This document shows, one piece after another, positions 48,253 to 58,365 of a DNA stretch of 64,000 nt. The position numbers and the translations under genes are program-made. Under the pieces are notes generated by a model, which made no database searches, was not told where the DNA came from, and saw only the letters and a program-made list of their open reading frames with translations. Origin of the DNA: Chondrosia reniformis (taxonomy: Eukaryota; Porifera; Demospongiae; Chondrillida; Chondrillidae); NCBI GenBank assembly GCA_947172415.1, contig OX359198.1:5797401-5861400 (forward strand), written 5' to 3'. Numbering within the stretch: position 1 is the first letter of the stretch; every line of letters starts with the position of its first letter.

Positions 48253-51200
48253 TCTGTCCAACTGCTTCTACAACAGCACATGACAGTGGTTGATGCAATA
48301 CCACGTTTTTGCAGGATTTGTGCATTATTTGATCTACATGCCTTGCAATTGAGAGGGAGCTATGTACATGAAGTTTGACTACATTCAAACACATGCATGA
48401 CTACTGGTTATAGACCATTTATAACTTGCACACAGGGGCATGAAAGGCTAAAGCCTTAATGTAAATGTACATCAAATCTGCTATGGTTACTAACTGAGAC
48501 CCTTATAAAGACTGGCTCTATGTACTACACACCTACCCCAACTGAACTACGGTAGCTAGGAGTTAGTAGTTACTGGGGACTGGTTGACATGCTAAATCTG
48601 GTATAGTCCTATTGGATAAATGTACTCCAGGTCCTTTACAGTTGTTATACTCAATGTTGAATCCATGCAAATTTCCTTGATTCAATACTTCGTTTCACTT
48701 TCTTTCACACATATATACGAAAATGGGTTTAGTCCATAACTTTATTAATTCCCTACCACTCAGTCCTTCTTTCTTAATTGGATAAGTTGCTAGGTAACTC
48801 ATGACAATTCTTCTGTGTAAATAGATGAATATATATATATAGTAAATAAAGTATATATAGGTTGCACAACAAGCTATATATATACTTGGATAATCAAATG
48901 TTAGTTTTTGTTTTAAGTACTTGAAGTACAAATTACACTTTGAACAATCTCACAAATATGTCTTACATGAGGTAAAGATGCTAATTAATATGCTCATTGT
49001 AACTTAAAAAGAAAAACAAATATTATAAATTTAAAGAGACTATACAGTTGTCTAATTCTCTAAATAAGATGATCTACCAAACAGTGTAGCTTAGGCATAA
49101 CACCGACATGTACTACATGTTGTCTCCACTAATGAATTTTTACTTTCTTAATTAAGTTCCCAGTACAACCTTCTGATGCATCACATGATCACTAGCTGTC
49201 TTATAAGAGTGTTTCTGTAGTCACCATATGTACTAGCTATAGCTAGTCGCTGTTGTAAATATTCAGTGCACCAATTTAATTTCTCGAATATCAAAGGCTC
49301 TGGTCATGGGAGAGCTTAAGTTATTACACTTATATCTGGACAGGATCATTTTCGTACCAAGCACTGAAGTTGCAAAACTAAACTTGAAGGGTTTTTATCT
49401 CATGAGTAAATACTTTTTACTTCTGATTATCTAGACTGAAACCTATAGAAAAGCATTCCAATGGCAACACAGTCCTATATTAATGAGAAAATCAGTCCAG
49501 TTGAAGCCACTATAGTACTATTATACATACATCCTCGTAAGCTCTTATGTAATATATATGTAACAATGTACATTATTGCGTTCATAATACAATGCTAAAT
49601 TTAATGTTAAAGGGAGCAAATGGGCACATGTAGTTGGCTGAAGGCTATAGCTACGTAGTTTAATATTTTACACATAAATAGAAATGTATATACAATTAGC
49701 CATGCTGATCTTTCTGGTATATATAAAAAATATAAAGGCAGTTAACACATACATATAACATGGTATATTCAAAGGATAGGCATAGATTATCATATAACTT
49801 TACACAGAATTTGCGTAATTAACTCCTTTTTTCACTATAAGCACTCATGTAGTCTTGCTTACATTTAGGCGGTAGTCGGCACCCAGAGTTTACTTGTAAT
49901 GAAACCACAAGTGTTTTGGTGGTGGTAGATTGAAGACAGTTATATGGAATGCAGTAGTCTTAAAATTATGGCATATAGAGCCAGTCTTTTAAGGGTCTCA
50001 GTTAGTAACAATAGCAGATTTGATGTACATTTACATTAAGGCTTTAGCCTTTCATGCCCCTGTGTACAAGGTATAAATGGTCTATAACCAGTAGCTTATG
50101 TTCGAATGCAGTCAAACTTAATGGTCTTACATAGCTCCCTCTCAATTGTAAGGCATGTCAATCAAATAATGCATATTCAAGACACAAATCCTGCTAAAAC
50201 ATGTTATTGCATCAACCACTGTCTTGTGTTGTTGCAGAAACACTTGGACAGAAATTGTCAATGATTATTTAATAATCTCTAGAGTCTATTTCTCTACCTA
50301 TAGCACTCACAGATAGGTCCTGATAAAAGGACATACACAAGCAGTATATAGCATACACATTACATCACCTTTATACAACAAATTAATGTTTCTTTCTTCA
50401 AGTACATCCCCATTAATAGTGGCTTTGAAGAAACTGCCTATAATCTCAATCACGATCAGCTGACTACCACTTGTCAAATGTGTGAAGTTTGTTCTACAAA
50501 TGAGAGCCACATGAACAATTATTTTCAATTGACTGGTTGCCAGGGAACTGAACCTGGTTGCTATGGAGACCTTTCTATAGAAATAAAGGTAGGCTATACA
50601 AGATGTACAATGAAAGCACATTTAGACAACTCAGATGGGCCAGCACTGCACCACTCCTAAATGAGTGTATAGCCATGCTACATCACCTAACCACAACTGG
50701 AAAAGACCCTATATCAGGTATACCAGTTGGACAAATTTAATCTAGGTCATTTAAAGAATTCCTCTATATATCTAGTTACCATGGATACTCAAGAAGAGTA
50801 AAAACAAATAGATAATCTAAGTAGCTACAGAAACAAGTTTTACCAATTTACCTATTAACTAGCTAGTGTCAAAGTTAATAAACTTTAATAATCTGGCTCA
50901 AAGGGATTGTACATTTTCATAGCTAAGTAGGATACAGAGAATCTGATAAGCCTGTACTACACACCTCCCCCAACTGAACTATGGTAGCTAGGAGTTACTA
51001 GTTACTAGGGACTGATAGACATGCTATATCTGGTAGTCCCATTGGACAAATGTACTCCAGGTCCTTTATACTCACTGCTGCAAATCTCCCTTGATCCAAT
51101 ACTTTCTTTCACTATTATTTCCCACCTGAATGGGTTAAGCCAATTACTTTAATGATCCCTTACCACTCAGTTCTTCCTTCTTAATTGGACATGTTGCTAG

Positions 51201-51480
51201 GTAACTGACATTTGATTTGATCATTTCCATGACAATTCATCTGTAAACAGATAAATATACAGCAAATAAATAATAGGCTGTACAATAAGCCAATTACATG
51301 TGTAATCAAATGTTAATTTGTTTCAATTACTTGAAGTACAAATTACATTTAAACAGTCTCACAAATAAGTCTTATATGAGGTAAAGATACTAATGCATTT
51401 AAACATTAAAAACATATATAGTTTGTCTAATTCTCTAAATAGGATGACCTACCAATCAGTGTAATTTAGGGCATATATTA
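48253..51480. repeat. Rearranged inverted and direct copies of the gene B 3' flank
   Basis: 48,253-48,525 is found inverted at 49,975-50,262 (landmarks GATGTACATTTACATTAAGG, CATGCCCCTGTGTAC, AGCTCCCTCTCAATTG). 48,515-49,110 is found in direct orientation at 50,950-51,475 (GGTAGCTAGGAGTTA, AATGTACTCCAGGTCCTTTA, TTCTTAATTGGA). 49,925-49,970 resembles the 3' flank at 47,915-47,950. 49,360-49,530 weakly resembles the VWD upstream region (GAGTAAATAC, CCAGTTGAAGCCACTATAGT). No intact gene was seen. Confidence 0.7.
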
Positions 51481-52265
51481 TATTAACGCCCAAGTTCTTC
51501 AAACTAAGTAATTAGCAACGGCCATTTTGGATTCACAAATTGATTGAGCAATGTTCATAAAGCATGCCACAGGACATGTCAATTCATGCGCTCGCAAGAG
51601 CTTGTGCAGAATAAAATTGCTGAAACAATTAGAGGTTCATTTAAGTACTTCTATTCATGGGGTCACTGGACATTTTATGATTTGCTCCGCTTAATAGCCA
51701 TGGATGTTTTCGAGTCTAAACTACAATAACAATAACAACTTGCTGAATAGTCCGGGACATGTACTACATGTTTTCTATTGTTCTCGAACATGACATCGAA
51801 AACAATTTGGTTTCACGATTTTCCGCCAAGTTCACAATGTTCCCGCCGACAATTTCTAATAAATAGGCAAGGAAATTTTCAGTCTTTGGCCTCCGGGCTA
51901 TCAACTCTGGAGGTCTACTTTGGTGTGGATCGATGCGAAAACCATTCTTGGAGTACGAGTAATGGTACATGCTTATCCGAAGGGTCATCGGTGTTCGTAT
52001 AGTGGGGTGGTCTCTCTACCTATGGGTTAGTGCCTGGAGATGTATCTCACTATTAATCCTGCTTGTGTGTTAAATTGGCACTTGCGGGATTCTTGCTATA
52101 CGACCCGTACCTGGAGGTTGGTGTGGTTCCAGTGCCACTACGTAGTCGGTCAGGAAGCTATTGTAGGCTGCCACATCAGGTTGGTTTAATTTGGAAGGCA
52201 TTTGCATTTGCATTTGGAATTTTACATGCGCATGTGCTCAATGTTTAATGCTGGTAATTATGTAT
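51481..52265. other. Unclassified region, partly GC-richer, no gene recognised
   Basis: Open frames at 51,544-51,729 and 51,778-52,002 (+) have no recognisable motif. From about 51,990 the composition rises in G+C and resembles the following G1 element in texture. A TTCTTTTCTTGTAG at 52,273-52,286 looks like a splice acceptor, so this could include an exon of a non-coding transcript; this is not shown. Confidence 0.35.
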
Positions 52266-52286
52266 TCTCTAATTCTTTTCTTGTAG

Positions 52287-52640
52287 TTCATCGATGGGTC
52301 CCTACTCTAAAGCGAACTGGCCGATCCCAATGAGCTAAAGTCTGTGTACAGTACTCTCAAGCTGCGTTGTGTGCACATGATGATTCTCATTGGTGGGAGT
52401 TTGTGGTCCGCCAGGGTCGGGCTTGTTCTGTCCGTAGCGTGAGGCAGTGCAGGACTAGTAACTGGTCACAGGTCGGTCAGGTACGCCGGACCGTTCCCGA
52501 GCAACTTCTCTTACGACGCCAGTAGTGGAAGTGTCAAACAGAGTTGAGAAACCGGAGGCCTTTTGGGGCACGAAGTACTTCTACCTCCACGTGGTGTGCC
52601 CTGGGATCACTTTATACTCAGTAAAGTGATGCAGAACGAA
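52287..52640 (+). repeat. GC-rich element G1, copy 2
   Basis: Same ordered blocks as 18,565-18,870 in opposite orientation: GTGGTCCGCCAGGGTCGGG, CTAGTAACTGGTCACAGG, GGTACGCCGGACCGTTCCCG, CCACGTGGTGTGCCC. Conservation is patchy, with high matches in blocks and free spacers, as expected of a structured RNA or SINE. Confidence 0.55.
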
Positions 52641-52964
52641 GTACTACAGCAAGCCACTCAAAAGAAGGAAACAAAGCTAGAACATGGTCTCTTTACAACC
52701 GTGAAGAACTAAAAAACCATATTTGTTTTCTTTTTAATTTTGGAAGTAGATATGTATATTTCTATATGTATATTTCAGAATTGTCAAACAAAAATGATCA
52801 TCGATTATACGATGATACTAGTGAAATATAGCTTATAACAAATGAATCCATCTATAAGCATGCAGTATACTCTTGTAAATTCTTGCATAACAAGCATAGT
52901 TATAAAATTACGTAGCTGCCATCAATACATATAGATAAAACTTTTTCCCTTTTTCCCTGTAAGA

Positions 52965-52972
52965 TCACGTGA
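52965..52972 (+). promoter_or_regulatory. CLEAR-like E-box at the acid sphingomyelinase start
   Basis: TCACGTGA inside ATCACGTGAC, 7 bp before the start codon. It matches 9 of 10 positions of the CLEAR element (GTCACGTGAC) bound by TFEB/MITF factors near lysosomal gene starts in vertebrates. It must lie in the leader or at the transcription start. Confidence 0.4.
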
Positions 52973-52979
52973 CAGGATA

Positions 52980-55900
52980 ATGTACCCTGTACTGTTGATT
53001 CTCTCTGTCCTACCTTTTGCCTCTTTCAGTAATCCATTGTTGACTTTTCATGAAGAGAATAAGCTCGCAGGAGCAAGCGATGGATCTTTCTTAAGACTTA
53101 CCAAATTAAAAAACGTTTTAACAGACAAAGGTTTAGAGTGTTCAGCATGCAAGACTATTGCGAACATCCTTCAAGAGCTCTTTGTAAAGAACGCCACGGA
53201 AGAAGAGATAGTTAAAATAATTACTTTCCTGTGTATCCAATTTAAAATAGAAGACGAGCTCGTGTGTACGGCAGTAGTCATCGAATTCAAGGTATTCACA
53301 CACGCCCTATTAGCTGGCAACCACGCCTATATTATCAAGGATGCCTCGTATAGTTTATCAAAGTGTGCAAATATTCCTACATATACAATTGTATTGGATG
53401 TAGAGTGTCCAAATTCCTGTAACATCTTTGTTAGGATGAGGTTTTGTCCGTTTTTGACGAAGTCGCCCTCAGTCCGGAAGAAGCTTGTGGGGTACTCCTC
53501 GGACCGGACTGTGGTAGGCCGTATGATCCGTGGAACCAGACTTGGACAGTTCGATTGCCGAATGTTCCTAAACCTCCGGTTAAGCCAGTTAAACCTCCAA
53601 AGGTAAACTGGATTCTTGTTCCTATTTTTCGGAATTTACTATTGACTATGTGGGACGTATGCCCTCTCTTGCAGCCTGGCTCTCCGGTTACAAATATTTT
53701 GTTTCTCTCTGATATCCATTTTGACAAGAATTATACAATTGGCTTTAATGCTGAGTGTGGGGAACCACTTTGCTGTAGACCGCCGAATGGGCCTCCACGT
53801 TAGTTTGGACCAATGTATATAGCATAATTATGTAATAACAATGCAGCATAATATATTACACAATGTACTAATAATGTGTTCTTCCCTCTTATATATACAC
53901 AACTTGCAGCTGTTGGCAAACGGGCAGCTGGTAAATGGGGAGATTACAACTGTGACTGTCCTCTGCAGACATTGGAGAACTTGTTGCAACATCTTCAGGG
54001 AATTAAGGATAAAGTTAATGGAGAGACTGCATGACTTATATATATGTAGACCAGTAGACTGAGAACTTAACAGTTATTTCCATATCAATTATATAGTTTG
54101 ACTGGATCTATTTAACTGGTGATCTCCCTGCCCATAATGTGTGGAACCAGACAAGGGAAGATCAGTTGTACATCCTTGAAGTAATCACGCATCTCTTAAA
54201 AATGTACCTCCCAGATAAGGTTGTTTATCCAGCGCTAGGCAACCATGAAGGAGCACCAGTGAACAGGTAATACCTAATTATACTCTATGCATTGTAATAC
54301 ATATAGAAAGAAACCCCCTATGTACGTATGAGTACTGTAAAACACCATTTTCCTACATATTACATCTATTCTACAGTAAAAGGCCTAGCTAGTGAGGATA
54401 CAAGAATCTTCTCTTTATTCCTCTGTTTCACTGGGTCATATATATGTATGTATGGTTATTCAACATTTTAAATGGTCACATGGATGAGTAATCTAGAACA
54501 TCATTTTCCTTCACCTAAAACCTGAGATTATTAATCTGTAACTGAGAATTTCACGTATAGGGAGCATCAGAAGAGGTTTCATTTCTTCTCTTTGTCACTT
54601 AACTCCACTAAGGAACACAGTATACTGTAATCAAATGTATCATTTTCCTCTTTCTAGTTTTCCTCCCCCTTTTGTCACTGGTTACAACTCTAATCAGTGG
54701 TTGAGAGATGCACTAGATAAGTACTGGTCCACCTGGCTCCCTGCTGATACATCAGAAACTATTAGAAAGTAAATTAATCCACCTCATAAGCTCGTAATTA
54801 TCACATTCATGAGAATGAGTTTACTTGGAAAACTGAAAACAATGCATTTAAGTAACACTATAGACTGTTATCATTTACACACCAACTCATCTGCTGTATT
54901 CCCTTTAGAGGAGGTTACTATACTGCTCAGATCAGAAAGGGACTGAGAGTGGTGTCCATTAATATGAACTATTGCAACAACATGAACTGGTGAGTTGCAT
55001 TAGCTCTTCAGCCAATTGTAGGTTCAGTGCACTCCATTATCCAGGCCTGTACGCAGCTCCAAGACTGGGGGTCCTTCTGCTCTCAAAGTAGAACTCATCA
55101 TATAGATTAACATGTAGCATGTGATGCTTTCTCATTTGCCATGTGTGAAGTGTTTCGCATACCACCCCCCAATTTTTGGCGTGCACAAAGAGAAGGTTTA
55201 GCTCATGTTTGCTAGCTAGCAGCTAAGGCTCTACCAATATAATAATAAGTTGGTGCCCAGGACTCCTAGGTGGGCGGGGGGTTCTTTCAACCTTCCATTG
55301 TCACTCCACTTGAACCTTCCATAGTCACTCTTAGCACTTGGACATTTCCTTCTTGCTCAGGTGGCTACTTATCAACAGTACGGATCCGGCTCAGCAGTTG
55401 AGTTGGTTGGCTGATGTTCTCCAGAAGGCAGAAGATGAAGGAGAAAAGGTTCATATTATTGGACACATTTTCCCAGGCTCTGGAGATTGTCTCAAATCCT
55501 TTTCCTGGCAATACTATGACATCATCAACAGGTGTGAGATTATAACCACTGATTACACCACTTTTATGCATCTACAGACATAGGTCTATGATGTCATGAT
55601 CCATGTACTATATATAGATATGAAAGTACAGTTGTAAACCAGTTTTTTGGACATGCGCATACTGATTTCTTTGAAATGTTTTACGATTTGAAAAACAGAA
55701 CAAGACCAACAAAGTGAGTTCCATCTTAAGTTATGACATATAATTATAATACTGATCTTTGTTATATATAATGTATGATAATAAAACAGTCTATTTAATG
55801 GTGTTTATCGGAATTATAACACTCTAACCTTGTTTGCTGAATGCAGTGTTGTCTTTGTGGGCCCAAGTGTGACAACATATACAGGACTGAACCCAGGGTA

Positions 55901-56632
55901 CCGGATCTACACCATTGATGGAGACTACACTAACAGTACCCAAGTATGTGCTACAATAATAAGACATTCCTCTATACATCGAACTTATCTTTTATACCAA
56001 GTCCCTACACCCCAATTGGGGGACAAATTTCACTTACGTATGTCTTCATGTCAAGTGTACTTTACATGCACCAACCAATGGTGTCTCATTAATGTTTCCA
56101 TATATGTATATACATGTTATATATACACTTCATGCTTCTCAGGTGGTCCTGAATCATGTGACCTATTATATGAACCTGACCAAAGCCAACAGTGAGGACA
56201 GAGTGGACTGGATACAGGAATACAGTGCCAAGGTACCATCCGTGTTATCCCGTTCTTCTGTTGAGTACTTGTATTCTTCTCTACTTTGTTCACAGGATGC
56301 TTATGAAATGAAAGCTTCCAGACCTGAAGATTGGAATCAGCTTATTCAAAAGTTTGAATCGGATGATAAGTTGTTTCAAAAGTTTTACCAGTAAGTTCTC
56401 TTGCAAGGAGATGATGTCTTTGTGTGTACATGCATTTTCACTCTCTGTTGCCATACACAGGTACCACTACAAACTGCATCCTCCTCAAAGCTACTGTGAT
56501 GCCAAGTGCAAGGCTGGCTTTCTCTGTTCCCTCAAGACAGGGAGGTCTCATGATGGATCCTTTTGTGCCATCCCCCCTGGGTCTTCCTACAGAGAACTAC
56601 AAGCATTCATTAATGAAATTCAAAAGTGTTGA
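52980..56632 (+). CDS. SMPD1: Acid sphingomyelinase (sphingomyelin phosphodiesterase 1)
   Basis: Thirteen exons: 52980-53291, 53435-53602, 53675-53798, 53910-54013, 54097-54266, 54658-54768, 54909-54989, 55361-55531, 55618-55713, 55847-55943, 56143-56232, 56296-56390, 56461-56632; 1,791 bp, 596 residues, frame kept throughout. The enzyme cleaves sphingomyelin to ceramide and phosphocholine in lysosomes or outside the cell. Signal peptide (about 1-17); saposin B domain (about 50-130; LECSACKTI); proline-rich linker [12 protein letters not shown]; calcineurin-type phosphoesterase core with the di-zinc ligands SDIHFD (Asp173, His175), TGD (Asp245), GNHE (Asn285, His286), GHIF (His392), GHAHTD (His426, His428). 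A Cys-rich C-terminus ends IQKC, as in human SMPD1, which has a regulatory C-terminal Cys. The length is close to the human 630. All catalytic ligands are present, so it should be active. Confidence 0.95.
54335..54460 (+). repeat. Dispersed repeat family R1, copy 4 (partial)
   Basis: In intron 5 of the sphingomyelinase: AAAACACCATTTTCCTACAT, AGTGAGGATACAAGAATCTT and CACTGGGTCA. A further degraded start (ACATCATTTTCC) lies at about 54,497. Confidence 0.6.
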
Positions 56633-57414
56633 AATCGTTTAGCTTCTCAGTTATAGATATATGTTCTGAGTTGCAAAAAATATAATGAAACTATTGTATA
56701 GAAATAATAAAGGTTTATTCTTCAGATTCTAACACTATTTTTGAATGTATTATTACAATTATATTGTTGTCATTTCTATATACATTTGGCTAGTTTTTAA
56801 AAATTTATAGGACCAGTGTCTACGAATGTTAAGTTAATTCTTGTATATACAATATTATAACTTGTACTGTATATACATATACGTATACAGTATATCACCC
56901 ATAGCCACACATGCACAGCCTATTGGATAAAAAGATAGAAGGTGGCCATAATCAAAGTCATACAGGATATATATAGCCCTATATAAGTCACATGATTCTT
57001 GTATATATGTGTTTAGTCTGTTTATGTTTCTATATCAATATCAATATCATGATTAGAGTGCACCACACCAACAGGTGCTAGGACATTACAAAAGTCCAAT
57101 GTAGCACTAAAAAATGACAATAAATATAAATAATATATATAATATAGTTTGTTCACATCACAGGCCAAATCTGGCACACCACACCACCATATATATATAG
57201 CCTCTTATGTTTGATAACTATATATAAGAAATGGTGATTTAGATTATTTACGTATACCTTTATTTTGATAGACTGAGTGTGATTTTACATGCACCTGGCT
57301 TTTATCATCATGAATCATCATAAATTGAGAACTTGTATATTTACATGTGTACAGTATTAATCAATAAACCCATATACAGTAGTAATAGTGAGCTCAAATG
57401 AAAATCCAAGAAAG
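56633..57414. other. Intergenic between convergent genes, no gene seen
   Basis: AT-rich, with AATAAAGG at 56,705-56,712 as a likely polyadenylation signal for the sphingomyelinase gene. Nothing else is recognised. Confidence 0.6.
56705..56710 (+). terminator. Polyadenylation signal AATAAA of SMPD1
   Basis: Canonical AATAAA about 72 bp after the stop codon, preceded by GAAAT and followed by a T-rich stretch. Confidence 0.5.
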
Positions 57415-58171
57415 TCATTCAGATCTAGTCTGAATAAAGTTTTCAAGTAAACCTGTTGTTCTCTGTTGGTTATAGTTCAAATAGCTGACCAACCTTGAAG
57501 AAACAGCATTAACTGTACTCAGGAGTTGACATTGAAGATCAAACCTGCTAGGCAGGGAGGCCAGTTTCTCAAGTCCTAAGGGAGTAAATATTTCTCTCTC
57601 AACTATCCCACCCAGGAGTGCAAACTTGGGCTGTGACTTGATTACATGCAGTACTTCAGCAAAGCCATTGGACTTTCCATACACAAGAGCTGAAGGACCT
57701 CTAAGGAGAGTTCTTAGGTTAGAGAAAGCAGTTTCTTCCAACACACGTTGAGTGATTTTGGTAGGAAGGACCTTCACAAAGGCCTCCTTCTCCTGCAATC
57801 TTCCCCTTACTGTGTCCCACGTGGCAGTGTTCAGGTCACCAAAGTGTATGACAAGTAACATTTCATTTCTCTCAAAGATATTTTGAATCTTTTGACCAAC
57901 TATCACTTTTCTCAAAGGAGGCTACGTAAAAAGAACATATACTCAAGCAGTATAAAAAGAAGGGAAATTCCCTAGGGCTTCACCAAGAAATACACCGTGA
58001 TAATGTAGAAATCTGATCAGTACAAACAAATAGGGACACTAATAATATATTTTCAATAACACGACAAACCGTCTGCCGTCCTATCGTCAAAGGGCCTTTT
58101 CTCCTTTTAAAACAACTGACAGTGCCGTATTTGCAGCGACTTATGCCCTTCCAAGTAGCCAAAAAGGGCAT
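57415..58171 (-). CDS. MRPL10: Mitochondrial ribosomal protein L10 (mL10)
   Basis: Two exons (minus): 58171-58070 (34 codons, ending RQT before GTTTGTCG) and 57921-57415 (after TTTTACGTAG); 609 bp, 202 residues. L10 anchors the L7/L12 stalk on the large mitochondrial ribosomal subunit. The N-terminus is basic (GISRCKYGTVSCFKRRKG), consistent with a mitochondrial targeting peptide. Family pattern: IQNIFERNEMLLVIHF, then VKVLPTKI, LLRGPSALVY, FALLGGIVEREIFTPLGLEK, LPSRFDLQCQLLSTV. The acidic C-terminal tail of bacterial L10 is missing, as in animal mL10. It is slightly shorter than the human protein (about 260). It is head-to-head with NOP58, which would couple mitochondrial and nucleolar ribosome genes through one promoter. 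Confidence 0.88.
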
Positions 58172-58365
58172 TTGAAAAGGTTCTATATATAAAGATGCAA
58201 AATTATAAATTATAAGATGAGAATTTACTAGGATCTAACAAACCAATCATTTGTTTAATTGAATGGGCTCCAATTCTACAAAAGGTACGAGCCGCCATTA
58301 TAACTACCTATTGCGCAACAGGTGCAACCACGTGTTCTTGAAAAGGTGCAACTTGGCAAGTTATA
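58172..58365. promoter_or_regulatory. Bidirectional promoter between mL10 and NOP58
   Basis: 194 bp between start codons, no TATA box. Contains CCACGTG at 58,328-58,334 and GCCGCCATT at about 58,290, a YY1-like core. A short open frame at 58,263 starts upstream of NOP58 and reads into it out of frame; I take it as non-coding. Confidence 0.65.
58329..58334. promoter_or_regulatory. CACGTG E-box upstream of NOP58
   Basis: Palindromic CACGTG 31 bp before the NOP58 ATG. NOP58 and other nucleolar genes are direct MYC targets in vertebrates through this motif. Confidence 0.4.

Noticed and set aside
51544-52002. Two open frames of 61 and 74 codons
   Set aside because: No family motif, signal peptide or splice partners; the codon pattern gives no support.
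53292-53606. Read-through of sphingomyelinase exon 1 as a 208-residue protein
   Set aside because: A 143-bp intron with GTATTC/TTGTTAG ends restores the family sequence ([15 protein letters not shown]); the read-through loses it.
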